Origin: Flavobacterium enshiense
GTDB taxonomy: Bacteria > Bacteroidota > Bacteroidia > Flavobacteriales > Flavobacteriaceae
NCBI RefSeq assembly: GCF_022836875.1
Contig: NZ_CP090376.1
Location: forward strand, 3,187,290 to 3,251,289
Direction of reading: 5' to 3'
Length of the DNA stretch: 64,000 nucleotides
The position numbers and the translations under genes were made by a program. Shown here piece after piece: positions 44,801 to 54,184 of the stretch. How positions within the stretch are numbered: position 1 is the stretch's first letter; each line of letters starts with the position of its first letter. The notes below the pieces were generated by a model. It made no database searches, was not told the origin of the DNA, and saw only the letters and a program-made list of their open reading frames with translations.

Positions 44801-47800
44801 GGAGGAACCTTTAGCGCTCCTGCAGGATTAAGCATTGACGCCTCTACAGGAGATATTACACCAAGCGGTAGTACGCCAGGAACCTATACCGTAACATACA
44901 ACGTTCCTGCAAGCGGTGGTTGTTCAGTTGTATCGGCAACTACAAGCGTTACCATCACAGCTGTTCCGACCGCGAATATCAGTTATGCCGGAACGCCATT
45001 TTGTACATCTATAGTAGGTCCCAAAGTTGTATCATTGACCGGTACGGGAGCCTATACAGGAGGAACCTATACTGCTTCGTCAACAGGATTAACTATGGAT
45101 TCTGCCACTGGTGCTATTACACCGAGCAGTAGTACTGCCGGAACTTATACAGTAACTTACACTACGCCTGCCAGCGGGGGGTGTGCTGCTGAAGCCGTTA
45201 CCACAAGCGTTACCATCACAACAGCTCCGACCGCAACAATCAGTTATGCGGGAACGGCGTTTTGTATATCATTGGCAACCATTCAAAGCGTATCTTTAAT
45301 TGGTACCGCTGCCTATACCGGAGGAACCTTTAGTGCTCCTGCAGGATTAAGCATTGACGCCTCTACAGGAGATATTACACCAAGCACTAGTACGCCCGGA
45401 ACATATATGGTTACTTACACCATACCTGCCAGTGGTGGATGTGCAGTTGTATCGGCAACCACAAGCGTTACCATTACAGCTGTTCCGACCGCAACAATCA
45501 ATTATGCGGGAACGCCATTTTGTACATCTATAGCAGGAACCAGAGCTGTATCATTGACCGGTACGGGAGCCTATACAGGAGGAACCTATACCGCTTCGTC
45601 AACAGGATTAACCATTGATTCTGCCACTGGCTCTATTACCCCAAATACCAGTACTGCCGGGACCTATACCGTAACCTATACGACACCTGCCAGCGGCGGT
45701 TGTGCAGCCGTAGCCGTTACCACAAGCGTTACCATCACAACCGCTCCGACCGCTACAATCAGTTATGCGGGAACGCCGTTTTGTATATCATTGGCAACCA
45801 TTCAAAGCGTATCTTTAATTGGTACCGCTGCCTATACCGGAGGAACCTTTAGTGCTCCTGCAGGATTAAGTATTGACGCCTCTACAGGAGATATTACACC
45901 AAGCGGTAGTACGCCAGGAACCTATACCGTAACATACAACGTTCCTGCAAGCGGTGGTTGTTCAGTTGTATCGGCAACTACAAGCGTTACCATCACAGCT
46001 GTTCCGACCGCGAATATCAGTTATGCCGGAACGCCATTTTGCACATCTATAACAGGAACCAGAGCTGTATCATTGACCGGTACGGGAGCCTATACAGGAG
46101 GAACCTATACCGCTTCAGCGACAGGATTAACAATTGATTCTGCTACTGGGGCTATTACCCCAAGTACAAGTACGGGAGGAACCTATACCGTAACTTATAC
46201 TACGCCTTCCAGCGGGGGGTGTGCAGCTGTAGCCGTTACCACTAACGTCACCATCACAACAGCTCCAACAGCAACAATCAGTTATTCGGGAACGGCGTTT
46301 TGTAAATCATTGACCACTGCTCAAAGTGTGACTTTAAGTGGTACCGCAGCCTATACCGGAGGAACCTATACTACTTCCTCAACAGGACTAACCATTGATT
46401 CAACCTCCGGTGCCATAACACCAAGCAGCAGCACAGCAGGAACCTACACCATAACCTATAAGATCCCTGCCAGTGGTGGATGTGCCTCAGTGAACGTTAC
46501 CACAAACATTGCGATTACGGATGTGCCTACAGCAACAATAACTTATGCCGGATTACCATTTTGTAGATCATTGAGTACTGTTCAAAATGTAACCCGAACC
46601 GGAACGGGAGCTTATACAGGAGGAATCTATACCGCCTCTCCAGGAGGATTAGTCATTGATTCTGCCAGCGGTGCTATTACGCCAAATACCAGTACCGCCG
46701 GAACCTATACCGTAACCTATACTACGCCTGCCAGCGGTGGTTGTGCAGCTGTAGCCGTTACCACAAGCGTAGCAATTACTGCCGTTCCAACCGCAATAAT
46801 CAGTTATGCAGGAACGTCGTTTTGTAAATCATTGACCACTGCTCAAAGTGTAACTTTAAGTGGTACGGGAGCCTATACCGGAGGAACTTATAGCGCTTCG
46901 TCAGCAGGATTAACCATTGATTCTACCTCCGGCGCCATAACACCAAGCAGCAGCACAGCAGGAACATACACCATAACCTATAAGATCCCTGCCAGTGGTG
47001 GATGTGCCTCAGTGAACGTTACCACAAACATTACGATTACAGATGTGCCGACAGCAACAATAACTTATGCCGGATCGCAATTTTGTCCATCTGTCTCAGT
47101 GGGTCAAAATGTTACTTTAAACGGAACCGGAGCATACACCGGAGGAACCTATTCTGCCTCGCCGGCTGGATTATCAATCAATTCCCTGACAGGAACAATT
47201 ATTCCGAGCACCAGTACAGTAGGAACTTATACCGTTACTTATTCTACCCCAGCCAGCGGCGGTTGTTCACCAGTAAACGCAACTACCACTGTAATAATAG
47301 ATATCAACCCGGTTGGAGGATCAGTATCTGAGTCAAATTCCAGTATAACCAATCCAGAACCGAAATGTTTCACAGCATCCGGAACGCTTTACTTATTAGG
47401 ACATGTTGGAACGGTCGTTAAATGGCAATATTCCAACACTGCCGGAACATTGTGGGTTGACATTCCAAATACAAATGCCACAAATACATATAACAATATA
47501 ACTCAAAATACGTATTTCAGAGCTGTTGTACGAAATGCCAGTGGATGTTCCACATATTCAATGGGCAGTATGATTAATGTTATTCCAAACTTAAAACCAT
47601 CACCCGTGATAGCTACACCTGCAACAATTTGTTCAGGCGGTTCTTCAGTCTTATCTTCAACGAGTTCCTATGCAACAAGCAGTACATTGGCGACTGGAGG
47701 CGCTTTCAGTGTTGCAAACCCACCGGGATGGCAAGTTGACACCTGTAACAATTGTTTAAGTTCCGGAGGCAGTAATAGTGTTCCGGGACAATGGCAACTA

Positions 47801-50800
47801 AGCTCGACAAATGGAAAAACCTATTCCGGAGTCGATTATACTTCAGACGGAAAATTTGCCATAGCACATGGAGAAGGAACACCTTCTTATATGTATACTC
47901 CGGTTTTCAACACTTTTGGTCTAACAAACGCTACGCTCACCTTTAAACATGCTTATAATTTTTTAGCCGGCGCAAGAGGAGAAATCCAAATTTCAATCGA
48001 TGGCGGTAGCACGTACACCACTATACAGACTTACCAGGGAAGCCTTACTCCAACCGACCCTTTTACGGCTGCTGCTAATTCTGTGACTATCGACTTAAAT
48101 GCTTACTTAGGGCAAGGGAATCTAAAAATTCGTTTTTATTTCCATGGCTTAGATACTGTTTCTGGAAATCCAAATGGCAGTTCTTGGGCTATAGACAACA
48201 TTGCTATTCCGGACGCTCCGGTGAATTTCAGTACACAATGGGTAGATACTGCAACAGGAGTAGCATATAGTTCCAGTACCTCTATGCCTGTTAGTCCCAC
48301 AGTAACTACAACTTATGCGGTAACTTCATATTTGAATAACTGTAACAGTTTTGGAACGACCGGAACTGCCTATGTAACCGTAACAGTTAAACAGAGACCA
48401 ACAGCGGTAATCAGTCAGAACCATACTGTATGTAAGGGAGATAACACCACGTTTAGTATTGCACTAACCGGAGCAGCTCCGTGGCATTTGACCTATTTTA
48501 ACGGAACATCCTCGGTTACGGTAGACACCTCAACAAATCCATATGTTTTTGCTGTTAATAATGTGACTAGTCCTAAAACATGTACTGTTACAGCACTGGA
48601 TGACGCAAACTGTACTGCCAAGCCATCCGATATCAACGGATCTGCGACAGTTACTGTTAATGAAAGACCTACTGCAGTTTTAGGCACAGATCAGCTTGTT
48701 TGTAGTGGAGATTCCGCAAATCTTACAGTCAACTTTACCGGAACAGGACCATGGAATATAACCTATAACAACGGTTCACCAACCCCAACAACTATAACTG
48801 GTATAACCGCAAATCCATATACATTTGCAATTCCAAACAATACTGTGACGACCACTTACATGATTACAGCTCTTAGCGACTCGAAATGTACTGCAAAGTC
48901 ATCCGACATAACCGGTTCTGCAAAGATTACTGTTATAAACGGAACTGCGGGACTATGGACAGGATTAGTAAGCACAGACTGGTTTGATTGTAAAAACTGG
49001 GCTGGCGGTTTACCTTCAGCAACTGTAGATGCCATTATCCCAACAATCACAACGGGAGGAAGAATGCCGATAATTGATCCGTTAACAAGTCCATATACCT
49101 CCCCGCCCTATAACCCTAACGCCATTGCTTCGGCCAGAGATGTAATCATTAACACCAATGCATCAATCTCAATGACTGCCAATTCCAATTTACATGTTAA
49201 AAAAGACTGGAAGAACAGCGGAAGTTTTATCCCCGGAACCGGAACCGTAACCTTTAATGGAGATACTGCAAGTCAGGTTCACTTAATTAATTCCGGCATA
49301 AAAACAAATGAGGCTTTTTACAATTTAACGGTAAACTGTACAAACGGAGCAAAAGGGATAAATGTAGCCGATGCATTTGAATTAACCGTTGCCAATAACC
49401 TTGTTTTAACCAATGGTGATTTACGATTAACCGGTGAAGCACAACTAATTCAAAACGGAACAACAGCAAATCCTGCCGGTGGAACAGGTGTCCTTTTACG
49501 TGATCAGCAGGGTACAAAAAGCAGCTATCACTATAATCAATGGTCATCGCCGGTTAGTACAGATAATTTAAACTATACTATAGGCGGTGTCTTAAAAGAC
49601 GGGACCAATGCTACCGCCAGCCCTTTCAGTCAGAATCCCATAAATTTTGGATGGGGATACGACTTTTCGGATGGCCCGCTTACAAGTCCGATTAAAATAA
49701 GTAATCGCTGGCTGTACAAATATACCCAGATCAGTACAAGTTACTGGTCCTGGCAACTCATCGAGAGCACAGGAAGCGTTAAGGTTGGTGAAGGATTTAT
49801 CATGAAAGGAGTAACAGGCTTAGAACCTGTGACCAATTATCAGAACTACGTTTTTGCCGGAAAACCGAACAACGGAAATATCAACCTGACCATTGCCCCG
49901 AATCAGAATTATCTGATCGGAAACCCTTATCCCTCTGCTATGGATGCCAATGAATTCATACTCGACAACATTTCAGGCATTGGCAGGGCAAGCACTAATG
50001 CATTCAATGGAGCCTTATATTTTTGGGATCATTTTAGCTCAACAACCCATTATTTGGCTGAGTATGTGGGAGGTTATGCGGTCTATAATTTAACGGGAGG
50101 CGTTAAAGCTTTTTCAGAAGATCCGATGATTAATAACAATATGGCATCGGGTTCAAAAATACCAACACAATACATTCCTGTTGCCCAAGGATTTTTCGTA
50201 GACACCAGTATTGCCGGGGTGGGTGGAGTTACCGGAGCGATTACCGGAGGAACAATCCGTTTTAAAAACAGCCAACGCAAATTTGTAACAGAATCATCTT
50301 CAAACTCCATTTTCATCAGAAACGAAAACCAGACTGTGGGTTCCAATATTGATAACCGACAAAAAATCAGATTGAGTTTTGAAGCTCCTTCCGGGCTACA
50401 CCGCCAGCTTTTGGTGGGTGCCGATCCTCAGGCCACGAACCTGTTCGACATAGGATATGATGCACCGATGATAGATGTAAATCCTGATGATATGTATTGG
50501 AATCTAGGCGATGGAAAATTTGTGATCCAGGCTGTCAGTGATTTTAACCTTGATCAGGTTATTCCTCTTGGCATTAAAGTTTCGACTGCCGGTACAACGA
50601 AAATCAAAATTGATGAATTGGAGAACATTCCGACTTCAACAGAAATCTATCTGTTTGATAGCGTAACAGGATTATATCACGATATTAAAAATGAGAATTT
50701 TGTCGCTGAATTCCCAATAGGAGAATACCCAGATCGATTCACATTACGCTTTACAGCTGAAACTCTGAGCACTGATGAAATGGATGCAACTAACGGGATT

Positions 50801-51034
50801 ATGGTTTTCACCGATTCGAACCACATTCTGAATATCAAAAATAATTTAATGGATACTAGAGTAGAAGTTATCGAATTGTATAACATTCTTGGTCAATCGA
50901 TTACAAAATGGGACGTAGCCGATGAAGATCAGCGAAACATCAAAATTCCGGTAGATCACATTCGCACCGGAACATACATTGTGAAGCTAAAAACTTCCTA
51001 TGGTTCACTCAGCAAAAAAGTGATCATCAGATAA
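41804..51034 (+). CDS. Giant repeat-containing T9SS-secreted surface protein 2
   Basis: The frame opens at a GTG at 41798; the ATG at 41804 starts a good signal peptide (MIKNYSYLFLLLLLSNFCWG); about 3076 residues. After a diverged N-terminal segment and one cadherin-like repeat come 19 repeats of about 86 residues, each with a Y-x-G-x-x-FC opening, a TGTGAYTGGTY-like turn and a GTYTVTYTxPASGGCA ending. Then follow a jelly-roll-like segment (SSWAIDNIAIP), two PKD/Ig-like modules, the WTGLVSTDWFDCKNWAGG module and a C-terminal region with a type A T9SS sorting domain (SKKVIIR). It is a clear paralogue of protein 1, with the same order of modules. One conserved Cys pair per repeat may give disulfides. 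Confidence 0.92.
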   Translation: MIKNYSYLFLLLLLSNFCWGLNYTKTKTVSYPTICIGNNATTTLSSIKKGVSYHLRQGITKIGTSKIGSGDNLDFIVSPRTTTYNKLANYAPSSPSGITDVSTMTVGPAPKITLTSANATQTGCANLAITNIVYNITNVTTTGVSASGLPAGVNGNYDAGVYTISGTPTVAGTFGFTVTATNADGTVTTSLETITVTPLPTATINYAGSPFCKSLATAQSVTRSGTGGGTYSASPSGLNINSSTGAITPSTSSAGTYTVTYTIPASGGCAAVANTTSVTITAEPTASINYTGTPFCTSIVGTRAVTLTGTGGTFSAPAGLSINTSTGDITPSTSTPGTYTVTYTIPASGGCATKQVTTSVTIIAMPTASISYNGTPFCTSLAAPQSVTLTGAGAYTGGTFSAPLGLSIHPSTGTITPSASTAGTYTVTYTTPASGNCAAVAVTTSVTITEVTATINYAGTPFCTSIVGTRVVSLTGAGAYTGGTFSAPAQLTIDSITGDITPSTSTPGTYTVTYTIPASGGCATKQVTTSVTITAVPTASINYNGTPFCTSLAAPQSVTLTGTGAYTLGTFSAPTGLSIHPSTGAITPSASTAGTYTVTYTTPASGNCAAVTATTSVTITAIPTATISYAGNPFCITLGTVKSVTLSGSPAYTGGTFSAPVGLSIDSSTGDITPSTSTPGTYTVTYNIPAGGGCAITPITTSVTITAVPTANISYTGTPFCTSIVGTKVVSLTGTGAYTGGTYTASSTGLTMDSATGAITPSSSTAGTYTVTYTTPASGGCAAEAVTTSVTITTAPTATISYAGTAFCISLATIQSVSLIGTAAYTGGTFSAPAGLSIDASTGDITPSTSTPGTYTVTYNVPASGGCSVVSATTSVTITAVPTANINYAGTPFCTSLATPQSVTRTGSGAYTGGTYTASPGGLAIDSATGAITPNTSTAGTYTVTYTTPASGGCAAVAVTASVTITTAPTATISYAGTPFCKSLATIQSVSLIGTAAYTGGTFSAPAGLSIDASTGDITPSGSTPGTYTVTYNVPASGGCSVVSATTSVTITAVPTANISYAGTPFCTSIVGPKVVSLTGTGAYTGGTYTASSTGLTMDSATGAITPSSSTAGTYTVTYTTPASGGCAAEAVTTSVTITTAPTATISYAGTAFCISLATIQSVSLIGTAAYTGGTFSAPAGLSIDASTGDITPSTSTPGTYMVTYTIPASGGCAVVSATTSVTITAVPTATINYAGTPFCTSIAGTRAVSLTGTGAYTGGTYTASSTGLTIDSATGSITPNTSTAGTYTVTYTTPASGGCAAVAVTTSVTITTAPTATISYAGTPFCISLATIQSVSLIGTAAYTGGTFSAPAGLSIDASTGDITPSGSTPGTYTVTYNVPASGGCSVVSATTSVTITAVPTANISYAGTPFCTSITGTRAVSLTGTGAYTGGTYTASATGLTIDSATGAITPSTSTGGTYTVTYTTPSSGGCAAVAVTTNVTITTAPTATISYSGTAFCKSLTTAQSVTLSGTAAYTGGTYTTSSTGLTIDSTSGAITPSSSTAGTYTITYKIPASGGCASVNVTTNIAITDVPTATITYAGLPFCRSLSTVQNVTRTGTGAYTGGIYTASPGGLVIDSASGAITPNTSTAGTYTVTYTTPASGGCAAVAVTTSVAITAVPTAIISYAGTSFCKSLTTAQSVTLSGTGAYTGGTYSASSAGLTIDSTSGAITPSSSTAGTYTITYKIPASGGCASVNVTTNITITDVPTATITYAGSQFCPSVSVGQNVTLNGTGAYTGGTYSASPAGLSINSLTGTIIPSTSTVGTYTVTYSTPASGGCSPVNATTTVIIDINPVGGSVSESNSSITNPEPKCFTASGTLYLLGHVGTVVKWQYSNTAGTLWVDIPNTNATNTYNNITQNTYFRAVVRNASGCSTYSMGSMINVIPNLKPSPVIATPATICSGGSSVLSSTSSYATSSTLATGGAFSVANPPGWQVDTCNNCLSSGGSNSVPGQWQLSSTNGKTYSGVDYTSDGKFAIAHGEGTPSYMYTPVFNTFGLTNATLTFKHAYNFLAGARGEIQISIDGGSTYTTIQTYQGSLTPTDPFTAAANSVTIDLNAYLGQGNLKIRFYFHGLDTVSGNPNGSSWAIDNIAIPDAPVNFSTQWVDTATGVAYSSSTSMPVSPTVTTTYAVTSYLNNCNSFGTTGTAYVTVTVKQRPTAVISQNHTVCKGDNTTFSIALTGAAPWHLTYFNGTSSVTVDTSTNPYVFAVNNVTSPKTCTVTALDDANCTAKPSDINGSATVTVNERPTAVLGTDQLVCSGDSANLTVNFTGTGPWNITYNNGSPTPTTITGITANPYTFAIPNNTVTTTYMITALSDSKCTAKSSDITGSAKITVINGTAGLWTGLVSTDWFDCKNWAGGLPSATVDAIIPTITTGGRMPIIDPLTSPYTSPPYNPNAIASARDVIINTNASISMTANSNLHVKKDWKNSGSFIPGTGTVTFNGDTASQVHLINSGIKTNEAFYNLTVNCTNGAKGINVADAFELTVANNLVLTNGDLRLTGEAQLIQNGTTANPAGGTGVLLRDQQGTKSSYHYNQWSSPVSTDNLNYTIGGVLKDGTNATASPFSQNPINFGWGYDFSDGPLTSPIKISNRWLYKYTQISTSYWSWQLIESTGSVKVGEGFIMKGVTGLEPVTNYQNYVFAGKPNNGNINLTIAPNQNYLIGNPYPSAMDANEFILDNISGIGRASTNAFNGALYFWDHFSSTTHYLAEYVGGYAVYNLTGGVKAFSEDPMINNNMASGSKIPTQYIPVAQGFFVDTSIAGVGGVTGAITGGTIRFKNSQRKFVTESSSNSIFIRNENQTVGSNIDNRQKIRLSFEAPSGLHRQLLVGADPQATNLFDIGYDAPMIDVNPDDMYWNLGDGKFVIQAVSDFNLDQVIPLGIKVSTAGTTKIKIDELENIPTSTEIYLFDSVTGLYHDIKNENFVAEFPIGEYPDRFTLRFTAETLSTDEMDATNGIMVFTDSNHILNIKNNLMDTRVEVIELYNILGQSITKWDVADEDQRNIKIPVDHIRTGTYIVKLKTSYGSLSKKVIIR
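42405..47308 (+). repeat. Nineteen tandem ~258-bp repeats in giant gene 2
   Basis: Counting the FC motif gives 19 units over 4.9 kb. Two alternating sub-types (FCTSI.GT..V and FCISLATIQSV) create a higher-order period: the block at 43882-44094 recurs almost unchanged 1038 bp later at 44920-45132. Confidence 0.9.
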
Positions 51035-51041
51035 AAATAAG

Positions 51042-51067
51042 AAGCCCCAATTTTCGGGGCTTTTTTA
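51042..51067 (+). terminator. Terminator of giant gene 2
   Basis: AAGCCCC and GGGGCTT flank a 7-base loop (AATTTTC), followed by a T-run, 8 bases after the stop codon. Confidence 0.85.
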
Positions 51068-51106
51068 TTTAACATCCGTTTCAAAAAGCATTTGAAACAA
51101 AAAAGG

Positions 51107-51114
51107 TACCTTTG
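51107..51114 (+). promoter_or_regulatory. -7 promoter element of the esterase gene
   Basis: TACCTTTG matches TAnnTTTG and lies 22 bases upstream of the ATG at 51137, giving a very short leader. No TTG is present at the ideal distance. It supports 51137 over the upstream TTG at 51092 as start. Confidence 0.6.
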
Positions 51115-51136
51115 CAGCCCCAAAAAGATTAAATCC

Positions 51137-51835
51137 ATGAAATTTCGTTTTTTATTTGTTCTGACATTTTTTACATTACAGACAGCTATTGCGCAGTTGA
51201 AAACAATCATAGGAAAAACCGACTATCCGTTTTGGATTCAGGTGCCAGAAGCCGAAAAAATCGAGAAACAACCGGTCCTTATTTTCCTTCACGGGAAAAG
51301 CCTTTCCGGAACAAATATTAATCGGGTGAAGCGTTACGGAGTTTTGAGTGCTATAGAAAAAGGACGAAATATTCCGGCCATAGTCTTAGCGCCTCAGTTA
51401 GCTTCCGGTCCGTGGAATCCTGACAAGGTACTGCAACTTTTAGAATATGTCCAGAAAAATTACAATACCGATTTATCCCGCGTTTATGTGTGCGGAATGA
51501 GTCTTGGCTCATACGGAACTTTGCATTTCGCCGGAAAACATGCCGATAAAATCACCGCTGCCGTAGCTATTTGCGGAGGTGGGAATGTAAACGATGCCTG
51601 CAGACTGGCTACTGTTCCACTATGGATTCAGCATGGTGATAAAGATTATATCGTTCGTATGTCGGAATCGAAAAAAATAGTAGATGCTATTAAAAAATGT
51701 AAACCCGATGCCGATGTTACCTTCACTATCATCCCTGGCGGGAATCACGGAAATGTGGAACGTTTCTTTCACCAAGATGCTTTGTATGATTGGTTGTTAA
51801 AGCAAAAGAAAGCAAAAACCGAAAGCGAATTATAA
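51137..51835 (+). CDS. Secreted alpha/beta-hydrolase (esterase / dienelactone hydrolase type)
   Basis: 232 residues from the ATG at 51137, which begins a signal peptide (MKFRFLFVLTFFTLQTAIAQ); the frame is open from 51092. The alpha/beta-hydrolase fold shows the oxyanion region IFLHGKS, the nucleophile elbow GMSLGS (Ser122), an Asp in HGDKDYIV and the catalytic His in GGNHGN (His204). This is the pattern of phospholipase/carboxylesterase-type enzymes of about 25 kDa, probably periplasmic or surface-attached. The natural substrate cannot be read. It stands alone between giant gene 2 and the Dus-family gene, which starts 16 bases downstream and may be cotranscribed. Confidence 0.9.
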   Translation: MKFRFLFVLTFFTLQTAIAQLKTIIGKTDYPFWIQVPEAEKIEKQPVLIFLHGKSLSGTNINRVKRYGVLSAIEKGRNIPAIVLAPQLASGPWNPDKVLQLLEYVQKNYNTDLSRVYVCGMSLGSYGTLHFAGKHADKITAAVAICGGGNVNDACRLATVPLWIQHGDKDYIVRMSESKKIVDAIKKCKPDADVTFTIIPGGNHGNVERFFHQDALYDWLLKQKKAKTESEL

Positions 51836-51851
51836 ATCTCTCTTCAAACGA

Positions 51852-52799
51852 ATGAATACCACTTTACTATCTTCTCCCCTACAGGGATTTACCGATTTCC
51901 GATTCAGAAACGCCTTTCATAAGTATTTTGGAGGTATTGATACATTTTATTCCCCTTATATAAAACTGAATGGAAAACTGGTTGTAAAAGGTTCTTATGA
52001 ACGTGATATTCTTCCAGAAAACAACAGTACGCTGCAGGTTATTCCTCAGATTATCACCAACGATGCCGAAGAGTTTCTGTTTGTGGCAAAGTATGTTAAG
52101 CAAATGGGCTACAATGAACTTAACTGGAATTTAGGCTGCCCCTATCCTATGGTTGCCAAATCAGGAATGGGTTCTGGTTTGATCAGCAATACCGAACGTA
52201 TCCGTCAGATTTTAGATCGCGCTCATTCTGAAACGGATATTATCGTTTCGATGAAAATGCGCATGGGCTATGAAACCTCTTCCGAAATTTTAGATGTGTT
52301 TCCGATATTGGAAGAATTTCCGATAAAAAACATCGCTATCCACGCCCGAATCGGGAAGCAATTGTACAAGGGCGGCGTCGATTTGGATTCGTTTCAAAGA
52401 TGCCTTGATGTTTCCAAACATAAGTTGTATTACAATGGAGACATCACTTCGGTGGAAGCATTCAGAAGCCTTCAGGAACGCTTTCCTTCGATTGATCATT
52501 TCATGATTGGCCGTGGGTTGATTGCCGACCCGTTTTTACCGAGCATGATTAAAAACGACACGACCGAATACCCGGAAAACCGATTTGAAATTTTTGAAGA
52601 ATTCCACGACACAATTTACCGTGATTATGATGCTTATCTGCAGGGACCAACCCCAATTAAAATGAAAATGCTGGGCTTTTGGGAGTACTTTTCAGAATCG
52701 TTTTCCAATCCGCAAAAGACATTAAAAAAGATAAAGAAAGCAGGAAACCAAAAACATTACGAAGAAGTGGTTAAGGAGATTTTTAAATCGGAGAAATAA
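51852..52799 (+). CDS. tRNA-dihydrouridine synthase (Dus family)
   Basis: 315 residues, FMN-dependent TIM barrel that reduces uridines in tRNA. Landmarks: SPLQGFTDFRFR (N-terminal FMN loop), NWNLGCPYPMVAKSGMGSGL with catalytic Cys96, MKMRMGY, AIHARIG, YNGDITSVEAF and FMIGRGLIADPFL (phosphate-binding). Overall it resembles the DusC branch, but the subfamily is not certain from reading alone. It follows the esterase closely and ends 52 bases before a symmetric hairpin that could terminate both this gene and the convergent channel gene. Confidence 0.93.
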   Translation: MNTTLLSSPLQGFTDFRFRNAFHKYFGGIDTFYSPYIKLNGKLVVKGSYERDILPENNSTLQVIPQIITNDAEEFLFVAKYVKQMGYNELNWNLGCPYPMVAKSGMGSGLISNTERIRQILDRAHSETDIIVSMKMRMGYETSSEILDVFPILEEFPIKNIAIHARIGKQLYKGGVDLDSFQRCLDVSKHKLYYNGDITSVEAFRSLQERFPSIDHFMIGRGLIADPFLPSMIKNDTTEYPENRFEIFEEFHDTIYRDYDAYLQGPTPIKMKMLGFWEYFSESFSNPQKTLKKIKKAGNQKHYEEVVKEIFKSEK

Positions 52800-52850
52800 A
52801 TAATGGATGACGCTCCTCTGGTTTTTTCTATCATTATTAAATATACAAAA

Positions 52851-52878
52851 AGGGCTTTAAGATAAAACTTAAAGCCCT
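52851..52878. terminator. Bidirectional terminator between dus-like and TMEM175-like genes
   Basis: AGGGCTTTAAG and CTTAAAGCCCT form an 11-bp stem with a short loop, with a T-rich tail on the plus side and, on the minus side, TTTTTGTAT. Confidence 0.75.
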
Positions 52879-52921
52879 GTTTGTTCGAAACCGTTGTTAG
52901 CGGCTGGCAAAAGTACTTGAT

Positions 52922-53536
52922 TTATGATTGACCAATTCGTTTGTTCCCTTTTTCGGGTATGATATGTAATGTGAAAGGAATTAAAAATAAATAGAGCACA
53001 AAGGAGGTTGAAAAGAATGAAATAAGAATTATAACCACGTAAATGTAAATTGGAAATAAAATTCTGTGCTTTGCATGTGTGAAATGGCTCAGGGTAAAGT
53101 GAGGCTTAATATATGTCTTTTTCCACGCATACCATAGCATTAGGTAGTTTGCAGCACTTGAAAGAATTAGGTTGATACTGAGAAAAATGATGCTCAATTT
53201 ATCATGGCTGTAATTATTAAGAAATCCAATTGAAAACGGTATTATACAAATGAACATTAGAAATATAATATTTAGCCAACTGCTAATCCTGTCAGTTTTC
53301 ATTAAGTGATGGTGATGAAAATGAGAGCCAATCCAAAGAATCCCCAGCGTAACAAAACCTATAAAGTAGATAAGCAGCTCTTGAAATGTGTGTTCAAAAA
53401 AATAATTGTTAAGGGCAATAGAGTTCAACTCAGTTGGAATTTTGACCTCCAAAATAATAATTGTCATAGCTATCGCAAAAACCCCATCTGTCAATGCTTG
53501 TATCCGTTTTGTATCTAAATCTGTTTCTATAGACAT
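52922..53536 (-). CDS. TMEM175-like (DUF1211) putative potassium channel
   Basis: 204 residues with about six hydrophobic segments, an integral inner-membrane protein. KRIQALTDGVFAIAMTIIIL at the N-terminus is the TM1 signature of the TMEM175/DUF1211 family, whose members are potassium-selective channels in bacteria. The family RxxxFSD motif is present as RIQALTD. Histidine-rich FHHHHLM follows TM3. It is a stand-alone gene converging on the Dus-family gene. The length and single TM repeat are normal for bacterial members, which assemble as tetramers. Ion selectivity is known for the family, not shown here. Confidence 0.88.
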   Translation of the reverse strand: MSIETDLDTKRIQALTDGVFAIAMTIIILEVKIPTELNSIALNNYFFEHTFQELLIYFIGFVTLGILWIGSHFHHHHLMKTDRISSWLNIIFLMFICIIPFSIGFLNNYSHDKLSIIFLSINLILSSAANYLMLWYAWKKTYIKPHFTLSHFTHAKHRILFPIYIYVVIILISFFSTSFVLYLFLIPFTLHIIPEKGNKRIGQS

Positions 53537-53722
53537 GTTAATTGAAATTTGAATTTCGAAAAAAGCTTGCCATCAACTCATTAACATATAAAATCATAAT
53601 TTTAAAAGCGGTTCAAAACAGCAACTCCTCATATTTTGTTTTATCACTACGTTGAATATGCGAAAAGAAGTTTAACTGTAACCCTAAAACCCTGCACGCT
53701 TAAGAACAGCTGTCAGCAGAAG

Positions 53723-54184
53723 TTACTTATACCAAAACTCATATTCTTTACCATAAGTGATCCAGTCAACTCCTTTCTTAATTCCGTTTTTTTCTTCCTC
53801 AACGAGAATTAATTTTACAATGAATCGGGTTACATCACTGCTGGCATATTTCTGAATAGTAATTTTAATTTTAGGGCTGACCTCAAACTTGTCGTTTTTC
53901 AGGGTAATTTTTTTCTGATAACGTGGCGCTTTTTGGACGTTCTTGATTTGCTCCGATTTAGCTGTCCTGATCTCCAGACTTAAATTGCTGATTTTATATT
54001 TTAGCGATGGGTTTTCATTTGAAATTTGTACCGTAATGACATCTGATATTTTGACCGACATATCATTCTGATTTATCGGAGTGCCATTCTTCAGAATCAC
54101 TAATTTTGCCTCCTGAGCCTGAAGGGTACATACGTTTGTATGTATCAGGAAAAATAGAGCGATGAATAAGTTTAGTTTTTTCAT
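53723..54184 (-). CDS. Secreted hypothetical protein
   Basis: 153 residues with a signal peptide (MKKLNLFIALFFLIHTNVCT, cut near LQAQ). The mature part is rich in beta-strand patterns and Lys (KLVILKNGTPINQNDMSVKI at its start), and ends in EYEFWYK; it may be a single periplasmic beta-domain, somewhat like domains of gliding-motility GldM-type proteins, but that is only an impression. I do not recognise a family. It overlaps the stop of the upstream membrane protein gene by four bases (ATGA), so the two are translationally coupled and probably act together. The 186-base gap to the next gene holds nothing obvious. Confidence 0.75.
   Translation of the reverse strand: MKKLNLFIALFFLIHTNVCTLQAQEAKLVILKNGTPINQNDMSVKISDVITVQISNENPSLKYKISNLSLEIRTAKSEQIKNVQKAPRYQKKITLKNDKFEVSPKIKITIQKYASSDVTRFIVKLILVEEEKNGIKKGVDWITYGKEYEFWYK

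Noticed and set aside
43882..45132. Two similar 70-codon plus-strand frames inside giant gene 2
   Set aside because: Out-of-frame shadows of duplicated repeat blocks, with Tyr/Arg-rich unnatural composition.
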